From Pomphorhynchus laevis (lineage: Eukaryota > Acanthocephala > Palaeacanthocephala > Echinorhynchida > Pomphorhynchidae): a stretch of DNA of 64,000 nt. Under the pieces are notes generated by a model, which searched no databases, was not told the DNA's origin, and was given only the letters and a program-made list of their open reading frames with translations. The stretch is taken from NCBI GenBank assembly GCA_012934845.2, contig WNNJ02000147.1, positions 1 to 64,000 on the forward strand, read 5' to 3'. This document shows positions 27,501-33,329 of this stretch, piece by piece. The position numbers and the translations under genes were made by a program. The first letter of the stretch is position 1, and every line of letters starts with the position of its first letter.

Positions 27501-28984
27501 CGATGAACATTATTTGATAAAACCAAATTTCCAATCTACTAAAGGCTTTATGTATTCAAAAATGCATATCCACGTTAGCATAATGATACTTGGAAAAAGA
27601 AAAAGGTAAAACGAAATAACATAACTTGATAAATGTATAATCAATTCATATAATTTAAAATTGGTCAGTAAATCCCAATAATTATTGGGAATCCAAATAA
27701 TTAATTCACAATAATTATTGGGAATTAATGGTGAATTGATAATATATAAAATATATTATATATTATAATATATTATATATTTAAAATATATATTCATATA
27801 TTATATGAAAATATATGAATATATATGAATAGAAAATATATATTAGATTTAAATTGACAGTAAATTGATACTATCGAAATGGAATGTCGAAATAACGTAG
27901 GGTGTTAGTAGATATTTTCCTGTGCCGGTTTGCACTTTATTCGCAGTTGCTGAATGATATTTGATAGTTAATATTATAAAGACATATTAATAAAATTTGA
28001 TTTTGGTAAATAAAATCATGAAAAAATAATGTGTAGAACATCACAGACTAACCTTTGAAGCTACGCAATTCATTAGTTTAGCTTTATTAAAGCCATTAAA
28101 ATCGTCCAATGTGTTAAATATTGTTAAGTTGCAATGGCACAAAAACATACCATACTTTTGATACGATAAAAGATGTGTATTTCGCGTCAAGCTAAATATA
28201 AAATTGTAAAAAATAAATTTTTGAATATGCATACCTGCAATCAAAACTTTCCAGGCGAAAATTCATTAACGGAGGGCAGTGTTCTTGGGCTAAGCATAAA
28301 TGTATGATAAAATGATTGCTAGTAATAGCAAAACGCACAACATTATGTAAACCAAAAATCAATGATAATACATTGCAATAATTAAATTATTAAATTATAC
28401 AACAAATTAAATAAATCAATAAAATTGGTAAATTAATAAATTAATAAAATGCAAATAATAAAAGGTAAGTGAAACAAAGTTTCAGAAATACAGACTGTGG
28501 AGGACTAAGCATAATTTAGGAAGCATAATTTTTGACTGGCCTATTCGTTTATTAACAACAACAAGTAAAGCTGACAGAAAAAATTTAAGTGAAAAATTAT
28601 AGAGAAGAGTATACAAAGCAGAATGTCTACTTAATTCAATGTTCATTATATTATCGAATTGTGATACTTTAAAGGGGATAGAAAGAATTACAAGAAATTG
28701 AGAAAATGATAATGAAGTGGTGCAGTGCAAAAAGAGAAAGGTGAAAAAGATAAAAAAAAGAAGGAAAGTGCACAAGCGATATAATCAGAAATTGTCAATA
28801 ATTGACTTTAAGTTCAAGATTATTTGAAGTTTATAACAAAACACATACCAAAATCATATCCACACACAATTTGCTCGGCATCCTGACATAGCTTCAATTT
28901 TTCAAGTTTGCGCTCGTGGATGCTCTGCCAAAACCCCAAATCGATATTTGAAGCGAACGGAATGAAACGAACTTTTGTATCCAT
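422..28984 (-). CDS. ATG7: Autophagy E1-like enzyme ATG7 (15 coding exons)
   Basis: ATG7 activates ATG8 and ATG12 with ATP and hands them to ATG3 and ATG10 in the cytosol. I joined 15 exons: 28849-28984, 28053-28234, 26362-26439, 26198-26314, 21972-22104, 21833-21919, 21668-21778, 19548-19786, 13573-13734, 10008-10059, 9818-9954, 7619-7726, 1615-1730, 1390-1570 and 422-550. They sum to 1968 nt (655 residues plus stop; human has 703), and every phase closes. Visible marks are the N-terminal PFAS..DLGFW motif, PGWPIRN, the nucleotide loop GAGTLG (about residues 348-353), the SSPVRQ segment, GCYFC and the catalytic cysteine in [10 protein letters not shown] (about residue 525). Short introns are 44-54 nt; long ones hold retrotransposons. 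The acceptor before the ninth exon is TG. A 5' UTR intron probably ends at 28989, because a pyrimidine tract and AG lie four bases before the ATG. The ends of exons 5 and 14 are the least certain. Confidence 0.93.
841..1077. repeat. 237-bp element with 25-bp terminal inverted repeats
   Basis: The ends at 841-865 and 1053-1077 are inverted copies with one mismatch, built on GGAGCTGGATCAAA. It lies in the last long intron of ATG7 and looks like a MITE. A 23-bp stretch at 890-912 is repeated exactly at 1087-1109, just outside the right end. The same terminal sequence recurs at 49178-49198. No clear target duplication is seen. Confidence 0.65.
1390..1570 (-). CDS. ATG7: ATG7 coding exon 14
   Basis: It reads [12 protein letters not shown], matching SLGLVPHQIRGF, and keeps a cysteine pair near its end where human ATG7 has CTAC. 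The start at 1570 follows TTATTTAG. The donor GTCAGT at 1389 is chosen because it keeps phase 0 into the last exon; GTAAGT at 1385 looks stronger but breaks the frame. Confidence 0.82.
1615..1730 (-). CDS. ATG7: ATG7 coding exon 13 (catalytic cysteine)
   Basis: It holds the thioester-forming cysteine in [11 protein letters not shown] (human Cys572 in LDQQCTVSRPG), followed by [17 protein letters not shown]. It ends in phase 2 and is followed by a 44-nt intron. Confidence 0.95.
1731..2159. other. ATG7 intron 12, part without recognised content
   Basis: AT-rich intron sequence with short TA-rich runs (about 2030-2110). Nothing coding is recognised before the retrotransposon copy begins near 2160. 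Confidence 0.6.
2160..5310 (+). mobile_element. RLE-type non-LTR retrotransposon, subfamily A, decayed
   Basis: It lies antisense to ATG7 in intron 12. Pieces appear in the right order but in shifting frames: a zinc finger starting [11 protein letters not shown] (about 2200), reverse transcriptase motifs [20 protein letters not shown] (about 3345), [15 protein letters not shown] (about 3730) and [11 protein letters not shown] (about 3815), then a restriction-like endonuclease with [18 protein letters not shown] (about 4903-4955) and the tail [14 protein letters not shown]. Many stops and frameshifts make it old and inactive. The GC content is clearly higher than in the intron around it. Confidence 0.85.
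5311..6239. other. ATG7 intron 12, AT-rich filler
   Basis: No gene recognised. A loose inverted repeat around CTTCATTAC/GTAATGAAG lies near 5900-5950. Confidence 0.6.
6240..7290 (+). mobile_element. Non-LTR reverse transcriptase C-terminal fragment
   Basis: Broken plus-strand frames read [18 protein letters not shown] and, at 6802-7035, a cysteine-rich piece with [20 protein letters not shown]. This is the usual zinc-finger-like region after a reverse transcriptase. The clade is not clear. Its 3' part holds a direct repeat of about 60 bp at 7043-7110 and 7163-7230. It lies in intron 12 of ATG7, on the opposite strand. Confidence 0.55.
7619..7726 (-). CDS. ATG7: ATG7 coding exon 12
   Basis: It reads [15 protein letters not shown] followed at once by LGCYFCSDV. 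The human protein has about 30 more residues between these blocks, so that surface loop is much shorter here. Acceptor AATTTAG, donor GTAGTT, phase 0-0. Confidence 0.94.
7953..8870 (-). CDS. Unrecognised 305-aa protein nested in ATG7 intron 11
   Basis: A single open frame with a true ATG, on the ATG7 strand, between exons 11 and 12. I do not recognise it. The N-terminus is basic and holds a duplicated unit, [12 protein letters not shown] then [12 protein letters not shown] (about residues 30-55), which could bind a metal. The middle is acidic and rich in N, E and K. The C-terminal half has more order, with [29 protein letters not shown] and a lysine/acid-rich end. No signal peptide or membrane segment is seen. 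The long frame in such AT-rich DNA argues that it is or recently was coding. It could be a retrogene or part of an unknown element. Confidence 0.5.
   Translation of the reverse strand: MTRSKQSSLNDKQRKKRVISSFHKTVGNECKRCKISKQNHLSDCKSCKISKQDHLYMRATSSSIEQPDSELKFSEIILQTKFLGTKEIQSNPMRNNLQTDESMFQNNDETKLEAVDIEELKNDTISYEVCLQHLLDRERRQNAKRKLKEIDSLFTVNLTTNHLDANMYNIAKHDPRSLYSSEFLSGCSMTPKFFICGADKRIFVNNMEHHDIFLWLNLNSDKKMNIDVCSKAQLSTGLQITHHLAKQAKNIIRKYDAIEDDDEIKLLKELRYFGVEAYRKKISNCPLISQMEKYKDEFIERWLNH
9818..9954 (-). CDS. ATG7: ATG7 coding exon 11
   Basis: It reads [18 protein letters not shown], matching SHDVVFLLMDTRESRWLP of human ATG7, part of the adenylation domain. Acceptor TGTTTTAG, donor GTAAGC. Confidence 0.94.
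10008..10059 (-). CDS. ATG7: ATG7 coding exon 10
   Basis: A small exon reading [17 protein letters not shown], matching human NMSIPMPGHPVNF. The acceptor is TGTTTTAG and the phase runs from 0 to 1. The donor GTTCAG is weak but keeps the frame into the next exon across a 53-nt intron. Confidence 0.82.
10060..13572. other. ATG7 intron 9, no gene recognised
   Basis: Very AT-rich. Two short plus-strand frames (10489-10683 and about 10812-10970, reading [15 protein letters not shown]) have near-normal codon make-up, but I cannot place them. The rest shows nothing beyond simple A/T runs. Confidence 0.5.
13573..13734 (-). CDS. ATG7: ATG7 coding exon 9
   Basis: It reads [13 protein letters not shown] and [14 protein letters not shown], matching GWGVRHITFVDN..NPVRQPLYEFEDC. 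There are 54 codons, phase 0-0, and the donor is GTAAGA. The bases before its first codon are TTACTG, with an in-frame TGA six bases upstream of the exon. No AG lies in a usable position, so the acceptor looks like TG. Confidence 0.92.
14479..14814 (-). pseudogene. LIM-domain sequence, in frame behind the RLE element
   Basis: An ATG at 14745 opens 88 codons with one LIM zinc finger: [15 protein letters not shown] and YCKGS. The spacing fits the LIM consensus, and [13 protein letters not shown] resembles EPLIN/CRP-type LIM domains. The last zinc ligand (Cys, His or Asp) is a serine, so the second zinc site is probably lost. The frame is also open upstream of the ATG through EYFPEHERE up to the TAG that ends the endonuclease ORF at 14815-14817. 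It therefore shares that ORF's frame. It has no introns and sits inside ATG7 intron 8. It may be a captured or transduced exon, or a host exon fragment hit by the element. Confidence 0.6.
14815..18063 (-). pseudogene. ORF of the subfamily B element: zinc finger, RT, RLE
   Basis: One frame of about 1082 codons. An N-terminal C2HC finger uses C18, C21, H36 and C43. Reverse transcriptase motifs are KIDLSNAFN (about 410-418), QQGDPLGP (about 465-472) and WYLDDG (about 497-502); the catalytic box is YLDD where most non-LTR enzymes have F/YADD. A CCHC knuckle CGRC..H..C (about 800-817) precedes the restriction-like endonuclease [19 protein letters not shown] (about 859-877). Stops are TAG at codon 22, TAG at 678 (16032-16030) and a TAA about 30 codons on, all in the same frame. 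No frameshift was found. Natural read-through is not supported by anything visible, so decay is the simpler reading. Confidence 0.8.
14815..18130 (-). mobile_element. RLE-type non-LTR retrotransposon, subfamily B, nearly intact
   Basis: A 3.3-kb element in ATG7 intron 8, on the same strand as the gene. It is GC-rich against AT-rich flanks. The 5' end is near 18130, where the AT-rich intron resumes, and the ORF starts at 18063. No LTRs or poly(A) tail are seen, which fits R2/NeSL-like elements. Its right-hand neighbour is the LIM sequence. With only three in-frame stops before its terminal TAG it is by far the youngest RLE copy here. Confidence 0.85.
18131..19547. other. ATG7 intron 8, AT-rich part
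   Basis: No gene, repeat array or element recognised. Confidence 0.6.
19548..19786 (-). CDS. ATG7: ATG7 coding exon 8 (nucleotide-binding loop)
   Basis: It carries [26 protein letters not shown] and the ATP-binding loop [11 protein letters not shown], all diagnostic of ATG7. It starts by completing a valine codon and ends in phase 0 after LM, with donor GTAATA. Confidence 0.95.
19955..21098. repeat. Short direct repeat pair in ATG7 intron 7
   Basis: The words TTTAGATCACT and CTCATTTCGAGCATCGAA, followed by CAATAAT, occur near 19955-20032 and again near 20980-21098. The copies are about 1.05 kb apart and flank the foldback repeat at 20485-20596. The first copy also contains an inverted GATGCTCGAAATGA. 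Confidence 0.5.
20485..20596. repeat. Partial copy of a foldback (MITE-like) repeat
   Basis: It contains ATCAGGTATAGTTGAACG, ATTTCGCTAGTAACT and the hairpin CTAGCATCTTC/GAAGATGCTAG. These are the same words, in the same order, as in the large foldback at 53166-53500. Confidence 0.6.
21668..21778 (-). CDS. ATG7: ATG7 coding exon 7
   Basis: With the acceptor AG at 21780-21779, the joined protein reads [16 protein letters not shown] and aligns without gaps to human HRWSSSFQSVEVVCF. It ends in phase 1 before GTAGAT. Confidence 0.88.
21833..21919 (-). CDS. ATG7: ATG7 coding exon 6
   Basis: It codes for [17 protein letters not shown], one of the clearest ATG7 signatures (YDP..PGWPLRN in human). 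The donor is GTATTT. The acceptor is ATCTTAG at 21920, or an AG three bases further in. The following intron is 54 nt. Confidence 0.9.
21972..22104 (-). CDS. ATG7: ATG7 coding exon 5
   Basis: The acceptor is TTCCTTGTAG. It reads [20 protein letters not shown], matching ALECAYDNL..PYFLIKYD in human ATG7. The donor is set at 21971, which keeps phase with the next exon. A stronger-looking GTACGT at 21975 would break the frame. Confidence 0.8.
22300..24620 (-). mobile_element. RLE-type non-LTR retrotransposon, subfamily C, decayed
   Basis: It lies in ATG7 intron 4 on the gene's strand. Pieces in order are [19 protein letters not shown] (about 24240-24290), [17 protein letters not shown] (about 24075), [20 protein letters not shown] (about 23870-23930) and WYADD (about 23815). 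Its endonuclease end reads [11 protein letters not shown] and [14 protein letters not shown] (about 22655-22750). The wording differs from subfamilies A and B: the RT box is YADD, and the nuclease resembles the RADI..FFDVRVFN type. Many stops and frameshifts. Confidence 0.75.
22891..22966. repeat. Two tandem 38-bp units
   Basis: Two adjacent copies of a unit starting AATCCTCCAGTCG and holding ACAGGGCATGCGT, with a few differences. They lie inside the subfamily C element. Confidence 0.75.
25120..25919. repeat. Direct repeats about 67 bp long, 730 bp apart
   Basis: 25120-25190 and 25853-25919 share ATTCCTTCTAT..AAAATAGAA and then AAGAATCTTATAATTAAATT with few changes. They lie in ATG7 intron 4. 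No coding frame lies between them. A tight inverted repeat built on ATATCAGTAAGTT is at 25567-25595. Confidence 0.6.
26198..26314 (-). CDS. ATG7: ATG7 coding exon 4
   Basis: The acceptor is TTACTTTAG and the donor GTAAGT, with 39 codons in phase 0-0. It reads [16 protein letters not shown], matching the family's ADLKKYHFYYWFCYPAL. About 16 residues present in human ATG7 after this exon were not found; they may be lost or lie in a small missed exon. Confidence 0.85.
26362..26439 (-). CDS. ATG7: ATG7 coding exon 3
   Basis: The acceptor is TTGTTGACAG and the donor GTATAT, with 26 codons in phase 0-0. The residues [12 protein letters not shown] stand where human ATG7 has ANEIWESIKSG. Only a 47-nt intron separates it from the next exon. 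The similarity is weak, so the call rests on phase, position and the join to DLKSYKF. Confidence 0.65.
26440..28052. other. ATG7 intron 2, no gene recognised
   Basis: AT-rich with TA-type low-complexity runs near 26690-26880 and 27740-27840. The 16-bp palindrome CCCAATAATTATTGGG lies near 27670, with a second copy of its core about 50 bp on. Confidence 0.6.
28053..28234 (-). CDS. ATG7: ATG7 coding exon 2
   Basis: The acceptor is TTGATTGCAG and the donor is GTTAGT. It codes for a segment matching the family's LYNTNT..SF region, here [11 protein letters not shown]. It enters in phase 1, completing a glycine codon, and leaves in phase 0. Confidence 0.85.
28849..28984 (-). CDS. ATG7: ATG7 coding exon 1
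   Basis: It opens with the ATG at 28984 and reads [19 protein letters not shown], the conserved start of ATG7. It ends in phase 1 before GTATGT. A TTTCCAG acceptor lies four bases upstream of the ATG, so an untranslated exon should precede it. Confidence 0.9.
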
Positions 28985-29589
28985 TAATCTGGAAATAAAA
29001 TAGGTAAAGTAAATATATCAAAATTAAGAAACAAAATATAAATGAATGGTTTGATTTCAGCGACTAATGTCCAAATTAGATAGAACAAGTTTAGAAATAT
29101 TTGTTCTCGGGGTATTTTTTCAAATTTTATAGAATAATACAAATATCAATTCATCCTAAATTATTATTCACGATTTACTGTTCATGATCAATCTATAATT
29201 GGTTTTGATTATATTTGTATATGACGAATGACTTTTGCTCCAAGCATGGAGGTTGCAATGACAGCCTCTATATGAAACAAACAATTTGTATCATGCTATA
29301 ATTTGAATTTATTTATTAAAATAATTTGTTTTCACATTTAATAATATTTAATAATATTAAGAAAGAGCAGCAAAATGTTATTTTCAAACCTTCCAAAATA
29401 TTATTTAACTTTATTTTCTGACGGATTAACAAATATTTTATGCCCACTGAGATTCTAAATTCTCGATCATGCTTTGACCTCATGTTCAAACCTCAAATTT
29501 GAACTAACGCTATTTGAGGTTTCTAGTTGAAAATAAAGGCAGGCTTGTATAGAAATAGTTAATCCAAATTGTCCTCCGCTGAAGAGAAG

Positions 29590-29915
29590 TTTAAACTTGG
29601 ACATATATCAGGTTCATATTCATATTCATATAAACATATTCATATTTGAATATGAATGGGCGATGTTCAAAACCTAACAAGGAAAGATGACATTGGTTCG
29701 AAGTGTACAGGTGCTTACGGTGGTTAGAATCTATAAGCTGCTTGGATGACGCAAGCAATATAACAGAATAAGTTGGAATTCAGGGTAACCTGATAAAACT
29801 AGTCAGTGTAATAGCGAGAAGCGTAGAGAGGCAGAGTATATGCAGTTACTGAGGCAAAGAAAGCAACATGCACAAATTTATTTGAATGCTTTAAACTTGG
29901 ACATATATCAGGTTC
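29590..29915. repeat. Exact 26-bp direct repeats flanking 274 bp
   Basis: The word TTTAAACTTGGACATATATC plus six more bases occurs at 29590-29615 and again, identical, at 29890-29915. The segment between is richer in GC than its surroundings, as if it were an insertion with a long target duplication. Confidence 0.65.
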
Positions 29916-29937
29916 TAAAATAGTTTGGAGTGTGATT

Positions 29938-30040
29938 ATTGTTTAAAACCAGAAAAGAAGCCTTAAAACCAGAAAACGAGCCTTATTGTTTAAAACCAGA
30001 AAAGAAGCTTTTTGAGACTTCTTGTTTAAAACCAGAAAAT
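29938..30040. repeat. Degenerate tandem repeat of a TTAAAACCAGAAAA unit
   Basis: Four copies of (GTT)TAAAACCAGAAAA, spaced 22-37 bp apart, several followed by GAAGC or GAGCC. Confidence 0.7.
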
Positions 30041-30149
30041 ACCTAGAACTGTCTATGACGCTATATGCTGATTAGCAGTTAAGGCATGCATGATTTCAAA
30101 AAAGCGCATGTAAGAGTTTCCTTAATGCGGCTTCACTTGTAGGGGTGGA

Positions 30150-30167
30150 AGTACTGACGTCAGTACT
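30150..30167. repeat. Perfect 18-bp palindrome containing TGACGTCA
   Basis: AGTACTGACGTCAGTACT is its own reverse complement and centres on the CREB/ATF site TGACGTCA. A further half copy, AGTACTGACG, starts at 30175. It lies about 300 bp past the stop codon of the VRK-like gene. A regulatory role is unproven. Confidence 0.7.
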
Positions 30168-30462
30168 AGGTTTTAGTACTGACGGACGATATTATTAACT
30201 TCAAAGAGGTCCAGTTTTTAACAACTACGAATGTATTTGGAAATCTAAATGAACAAACTTAAACTAGAAAATTAAACAATGAATAATATCATATTATTGA
30301 CATAAGCTTATCACTAGCATTTGACCTAGTGATCTAAATAGAGTTTTGACAAGTAAAACAATTCGAAGGACATGTTTATAGGTAATTAGAATATAGCGCA
30401 CTAAGATTAATACAGTAAAAATTACAAAATATGCATACACAATATGGTACACAACAACATTG

Positions 30463-31635
30463 TTATTCGTCTGTCTGAATTGACCGATTAAATGGACGAG
30501 CATTACGTTTCCTAACACGAGCAATTGGATTTCCTATATCACAGTGTGAATTCATCTCGAAATGATTTTCTTGCCCCCTCGTAGTAGATTTTGTGTTTAC
30601 AGCACATAATGTATCGCTATTAACTGATGACAGCAAAAGACCATTGAATTTTATTTTATCAATTTGAACAATGTTCAACAGGTGAGTACGGCATAGTTCA
30701 TAATTAGGACATTGATCATAGCCAAGTTCGTAAATGTGATTAGCGAATTTCTTAAGTTCAATTATAGCTTTGGGTTTTAATTTATTCTTTAAGCATTGGC
30801 TTAGCATGTCATCTGGATTGTTTTTAACATCTAGTTTCATCTGCTTGATTTTGTCTGCATTTTGAATGTACGGCCTCCAAGGCAATTTACCACCGGACAA
30901 CCAATCAATTAAGTTATAGAATAAAATTTCCAAATCGGATCGGCGCGAACCTTGGATACCATTATGAGCATCTAATGAAGTATAATCAATTGTACCGTCG
31001 TGCATACATTTTGGCCGTATCTTCATTGGAATATGATCAGATGTGTTTGATCTAAACTTATTTGTTAGGCCAAAATCAATGAGATATACTTTGCGTTTAT
31101 CATTAAGGTCCATAACTATATTTGATGCCTTAACATCATTATGAGTATATCCAAAAGAATGTATATATTCTAAAATGTAAATTAGCTGGCATGCTAATAG
31201 TAAAATATTATCAACCAAAAGACTTGACTTCTCCATATTTTCTCCGTATTTATTCATTATCAAAAATCTATGATCTTCATTCTGACCGTGCCCTTGCATT
31301 ACCGGTACACCAAGATGTACAAGATTGTGTTGATGCATAAATTCGGTCATTTTGACTTGATCGTTAGTCCGTAAGTAAAAATGGATTTCACAAAATATGG
31401 GGCCATTCGATTTCGGTTCGATTTTGCATACGAACTGTTCTTGATTGCTCGGTGATTTTGCAGCTTTATACAGCATACCAAAACCACCTCGTGCGAAAGC
31501 AGATCCTAGTCTCCAATTATTTTTTCGTACATCAACTAAAACAGTCCCCGACGGTACATCAACTTCACCTTTCTTTCTCGTTTTCACCGCTAAATTCCGA
31601 CAGCCATGTGCGTTGTTAACTTTTCGCTTAACCAT
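30463..31635 (-). CDS. VRK-family serine/threonine kinase, intronless
   Basis: A 390-aa protein with a complete kinase fold of the vaccinia-related kinase type; these usually act in the nucleus on chromatin and nuclear-envelope proteins. The G-loop is GSAFARGGFGMLYKA (44-58), the ATP lysine K71 in VCKIE, the helix C glutamate E83, the catalytic loop HNDVKASN (165-172) and the metal motif DFG (187-189). SLDAHNG..SRRSDLEIL (220-237) and WLSGGKLPW are close to the VRK signature. VRK1/2 normally have HGDIKASN and DYG, so both sites differ slightly. A basic patch at residues 16-22 may aid nuclear entry. The absence of introns suggests a retrogene. All key residues are kept, so it looks active. Confidence 0.9.
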   Translation of the reverse strand: MVKRKVNNAHGCRNLAVKTRKKGEVDVPSGTVLVDVRKNNWRLGSAFARGGFGMLYKAAKSPSNQEQFVCKIEPKSNGPIFCEIHFYLRTNDQVKMTEFMHQHNLVHLGVPVMQGHGQNEDHRFLIMNKYGENMEKSSLLVDNILLLACQLIYILEYIHSFGYTHNDVKASNIVMDLNDKRKVYLIDFGLTNKFRSNTSDHIPMKIRPKCMHDGTIDYTSLDAHNGIQGSRRSDLEILFYNLIDWLSGGKLPWRPYIQNADKIKQMKLDVKNNPDDMLSQCLKNKLKPKAIIELKKFANHIYELGYDQCPNYELCRTHLLNIVQIDKIKFNGLLLSSVNSDTLCAVNTKSTTRGQENHFEMNSHCDIGNPIARVRKRNARPFNRSIQTDE

Positions 31636-31899
31636 TAGATAACGTCAATCTAAAAGTTTATATCGCAAATATCGTTGTAATGTTCCAAAAGGAATCATCA
31701 AACAAATCCTTACTGCACAACGTAATAACTAAAAAATGATAAAATTACGCGCATTTTCAATAAAATTGAAATTTAGAATGACTTTGATTATTATATAATT
31801 TGATTAAGATATGAACAAATGATTATTAATTAGTTATTATGGTATATGCAAATTATGTTGAACATCTTAATATTTTTTATGCTAACACTAGGTTATATT

Positions 31900-32800
31900 A
31901 CTGTTACGAGCTTTTAACAAATGAGATTACTTAACTGAGGCAACATAATTTGTAGTATACATTAAATTCAACATTTTTGAACTACATTTACCTTGAAAAG
32001 GAAATTTTACAACCCAGTTTTGTTTTATATTGATTAAATGAAGAAAATGAAAAAGAACTCATAAAGAGATATTTTTCAGTAAAAAGTAAATCAATAAAAG
32101 CAATAATATAAATAAATTAATCAAATAAAATAAATTAAATAAATTATTAAATCTTTCTTATATAAAAAATAATTGATTAAAAAAATAAAAACAAAATAGA
32201 ATAAAAGTGAAAACAATGATAAAAATTTTCATCAAACCATTTCCGTGTCGCACTATTATCGTGGTCCACATGAACTCATTTGATATGCCCAAAGTTTACA
32301 TCAAAACCCAGCAGATTGACTGAAAAGAATCAAATCACTTTACTGAGACTACATATTTTGTATTATAAATGAATTTAAAATAATGGAACTACATGTATCT
32401 TGAAAAACCAATTATACAACCCAATATTTTTTATGAACTGATTAATTTGATGTAAATGAAATGATTACATCGATTTTCTAAAATGATGGAGAAATCCTTG
32501 TCTCTTTTTGATTCCATATAATTTTTAAATTTAGTTATATTTATAAAATATAACTTTATTATATAATTATAAAATATATTTTCTTTTACGAACGAAAAGT
32601 CATTCGTTCGTAAAATAAACCTATTCCAAAGTTACTTGTCCTCAAACCATTTCCGTATCGCACAATTATCGTGGTCCACATGAACTCATTTGATATGTCC
32701 TACGTTTACATCATTACCCAGCAGATGGACTGAAAAGAATCAAATCACTAAACTGAGACTCATATACCCAGCAATTTGACTGAAAAGAATCAAGTCACTT
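31900..32800. repeat. Cluster of a dispersed repeat upstream of the VRK-like gene
   Basis: At least three diverged copies (about 31900-32060, 32233-32470 and 32642-32770), plus a short piece at 32766-32800. Shared words include AAACCATTTCCG, ATCGTGGTCCACATGAACTC, CCAGCAGATTGACTGA and TACAACCCA. A further copy lies at 52258-52395. No protein is encoded. Confidence 0.7.
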
Positions 32801-33329
32801 ACTTAGATATCACTTACTGCAATCACTTACTGCAATCACTTACTGCAATACTTCGAACAAGACGTCCAACAATATTAACATTCGCAAAATCATTGGTGTT
32901 TGACAACTCATATATATTTGTCGCGTCCTGCAAGCATAAATTGAAAAGTAGATTTCGTTATGAATATAAAGAGCCTTCTTCAATTACAGATATTTGTCTA
33001 AATTGTAAAAAGGTGTTTCATGAATGATAAACCTAGTGAGTCATTGAATGTAGTCATACATCCAACGATAGTCAAATATTTATTATAAAATCGTTGATTT
33101 TATAATGAAATTAACGAAACAAAGATTTAATGACTAATAAAAATAGCTGCATTTCATTAGTGTTTGGAAATTGGGGTTTAAAAACTATCAAAAAATCTAT
33201 AAGAGAAAACTATTTTGTTTCTTGTATTTTTTCTTGTATTCCTATGTAATTTTTAATATTCTTTTTAATATTAACATATGCATATATTACAATTTTACAT
33301 TAAGAACGTTTACGAAAAAGTTTTTCCAA
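32801..33329. other. Intergenic, no gene recognised
   Basis: An 83-codon plus-strand frame (32776-33027) ends with a CLNCKK motif but starts inside the repeat cluster and has no recognisable family. Confidence 0.4.

Larger units (their letters stand above)
28989..30462. other. Intergenic region between ATG7 (5' side) and the VRK-like gene (3' side)
   Basis: It should hold the ATG7 first exon and promoter, but neither could be pinned down. Short repeats at 29590-29915 and 29938-30040 and a palindrome at 30150-30167 are listed separately. Confidence 0.6.

Noticed and set aside
28482-28775. A 97-codon minus-strand frame rich in F, L and S
   Set aside because: It looks like a membrane protein only because it is T-rich DNA. 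It lies in the first ATG7 intron with no family match.
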